Notes under the pieces: model-generated | Database searches by the model: none | Seen by the model: only the letters and a program-made list of their open reading frames with translations | What the model was told of the DNA's origin: nothing | In this document: in pieces, positions 13,815-14,252 of the stretch | Layout of the letters: the number at the start of each line of letters is the position of its first letter | Numbering within the stretch: the first letter of the stretch is position 1 | Position numbers and translations under genes: made by a program | Source: Bryobacteraceae bacterium | GTDB lineage: Bacteria > Acidobacteriota > Terriglobia > Bryobacterales > Bryobacteraceae | Assembly: GCA_030044325.1 (NCBI GenBank) | Contig: JASHWA010000510.1 | Span: forward strand, 1 to 14,252 | Direction: 5' to 3' | DNA length: 14,252 bases

Positions 13815-14252
13815 ATGCAAATTATGGCAGCCCCACTCAACGGAACGGCGGAGGGAAGCGAAAAAAAGAAGGCAACGGTGCGCATCCTCATTGCGGACGA
13901 CCATCCGATCGTGCGCGACGGTCTCAAGAAACTGTTGCTGCTCGAGGATGATTTCGAGATCGTCGGCGAGGCGGGCGACGGGCGCGAGGTGCTCGAAAAG
14001 GTGCAGGACCTCAATCCCGACGTGCTGCTGCTCGACCTGCGCATGCCCAATCTGGACGGCCTTTCGGCGTTGCAGGCGCTGCAGCAGTCCAACAAACACA
14101 CGCGCGTGATCGTCCTGACGGCGTCGGAGGACAAGAACGAGTTCGTGCAGGCGATGAAGCTGGGATGCAGCGGGATCGTGCTGAAGCAGACCGCGCCGGA
14201 CCTGATTGTCAAGAGCATCCGCAAGGTGCACGCGGGCGAAATCTGGCTGGAT
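13815..14252 (+). CDS. NarL/LuxR-type response regulator (receiver domain, cut by window edge)
   Basis: 146 codons are visible, open to the right edge. A 20-residue Lys/Glu-tipped N-terminal extension precedes the receiver domain: acidic pair Asp28-Asp29 in ADDHPIVRDGL, phospho-acceptor Asp74 in LLLDLRMPNLDG, Thr102 in VIVLTASED, and Lys124 in GIVLKQ. ADDHP with IVRDGLK is characteristic of the NarL/FixJ class, whose C-terminal LuxR-type helix-turn-helix would lie beyond the edge. This class normally pairs with HisKA_3-type kinases, so it is unlikely to partner the HisKA-type PhoR-like kinase in this window. ATG 13815 has AGGA at 13801-13804 and GGAG at 13808-13811 upstream; a second ATG at 13824 is possible. 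Confidence 0.88.
   Translation, partial: MQIMAAPLNGTAEGSEKKKATVRILIADDHPIVRDGLKKLLLLEDDFEIVGEAGDGREVLEKVQDLNPDVLLLDLRMPNLDGLSALQALQQSNKHTRVIVLTASEDKNEFVQAMKLGCSGIVLKQTAPDLIVKSIRKVHAGEIWLD

Overview
The window looks like chromosomal DNA from a GC-rich, flagellated Gram-negative bacterium. Acidobacteriota (Solibacteres/Bryobacterales-like) is my best guess. The grounds are a tannase-family esterase, a Pst phosphate locus paired with an unusual coiled-coil porin, a compact flgM-flgN-flgK cluster, and frequent GTG/TTG starts. This is inferred from gene content and style, not from a marker gene.

Layout. Positions 1-1507 (minus strand) hold a late flagellar operon in the order flgM, flgN-like, flgK, with flgK cut by the left edge. 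A well-matched sigma-28 (FliA) promoter lies just upstream of flgM. After a divergent spacer with a perfect 9-bp hairpin, the plus strand runs from 1717 to 10780: a HisN-type inositol-monophosphatase-family phosphatase, a PhoR-like histidine kinase, a STAS-domain protein, an outer-membrane porin, then pstS, pstC, pstA, pstB and phoU in tight succession. From 10801 to 13515 (minus strand) come a tannase/feruloyl-esterase family protein and, upstream of it, a geranylgeranyl-reductase-family flavoprotein. A perfect 13-bp inverted repeat straddles their junction. The right end (13815 onward, plus strand) starts a NarL/LuxR-type response regulator, cut within or just after its receiver domain.

How the parts fit. 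The central region is a phosphate-scavenging module. The porin would admit solute across the outer membrane, PstS would bind phosphate in the periplasm, PstC/PstA/PstB would import it using ATP, and PhoU with the PhoR-like kinase would report Pst status. Both the porin and pstS are preceded by 11-bp-spaced CTGTAAC-like repeats that resemble PhoB (Pho) boxes. The porin copy sits exactly 10 bp ahead of a TATACT -10 element. This points to the porin as a phosphate-starvation-induced protein, although its family is not the classical PhoE or OprP. No phoB is present in the window.

I saw no tRNA, rRNA, CRISPR array, transposase or integrase. The best leads for something not yet described are the putative Pho-regulated coiled-coil porin, the Pho-box arrays, and the palindrome that supplies the C-terminus of the flavoprotein.
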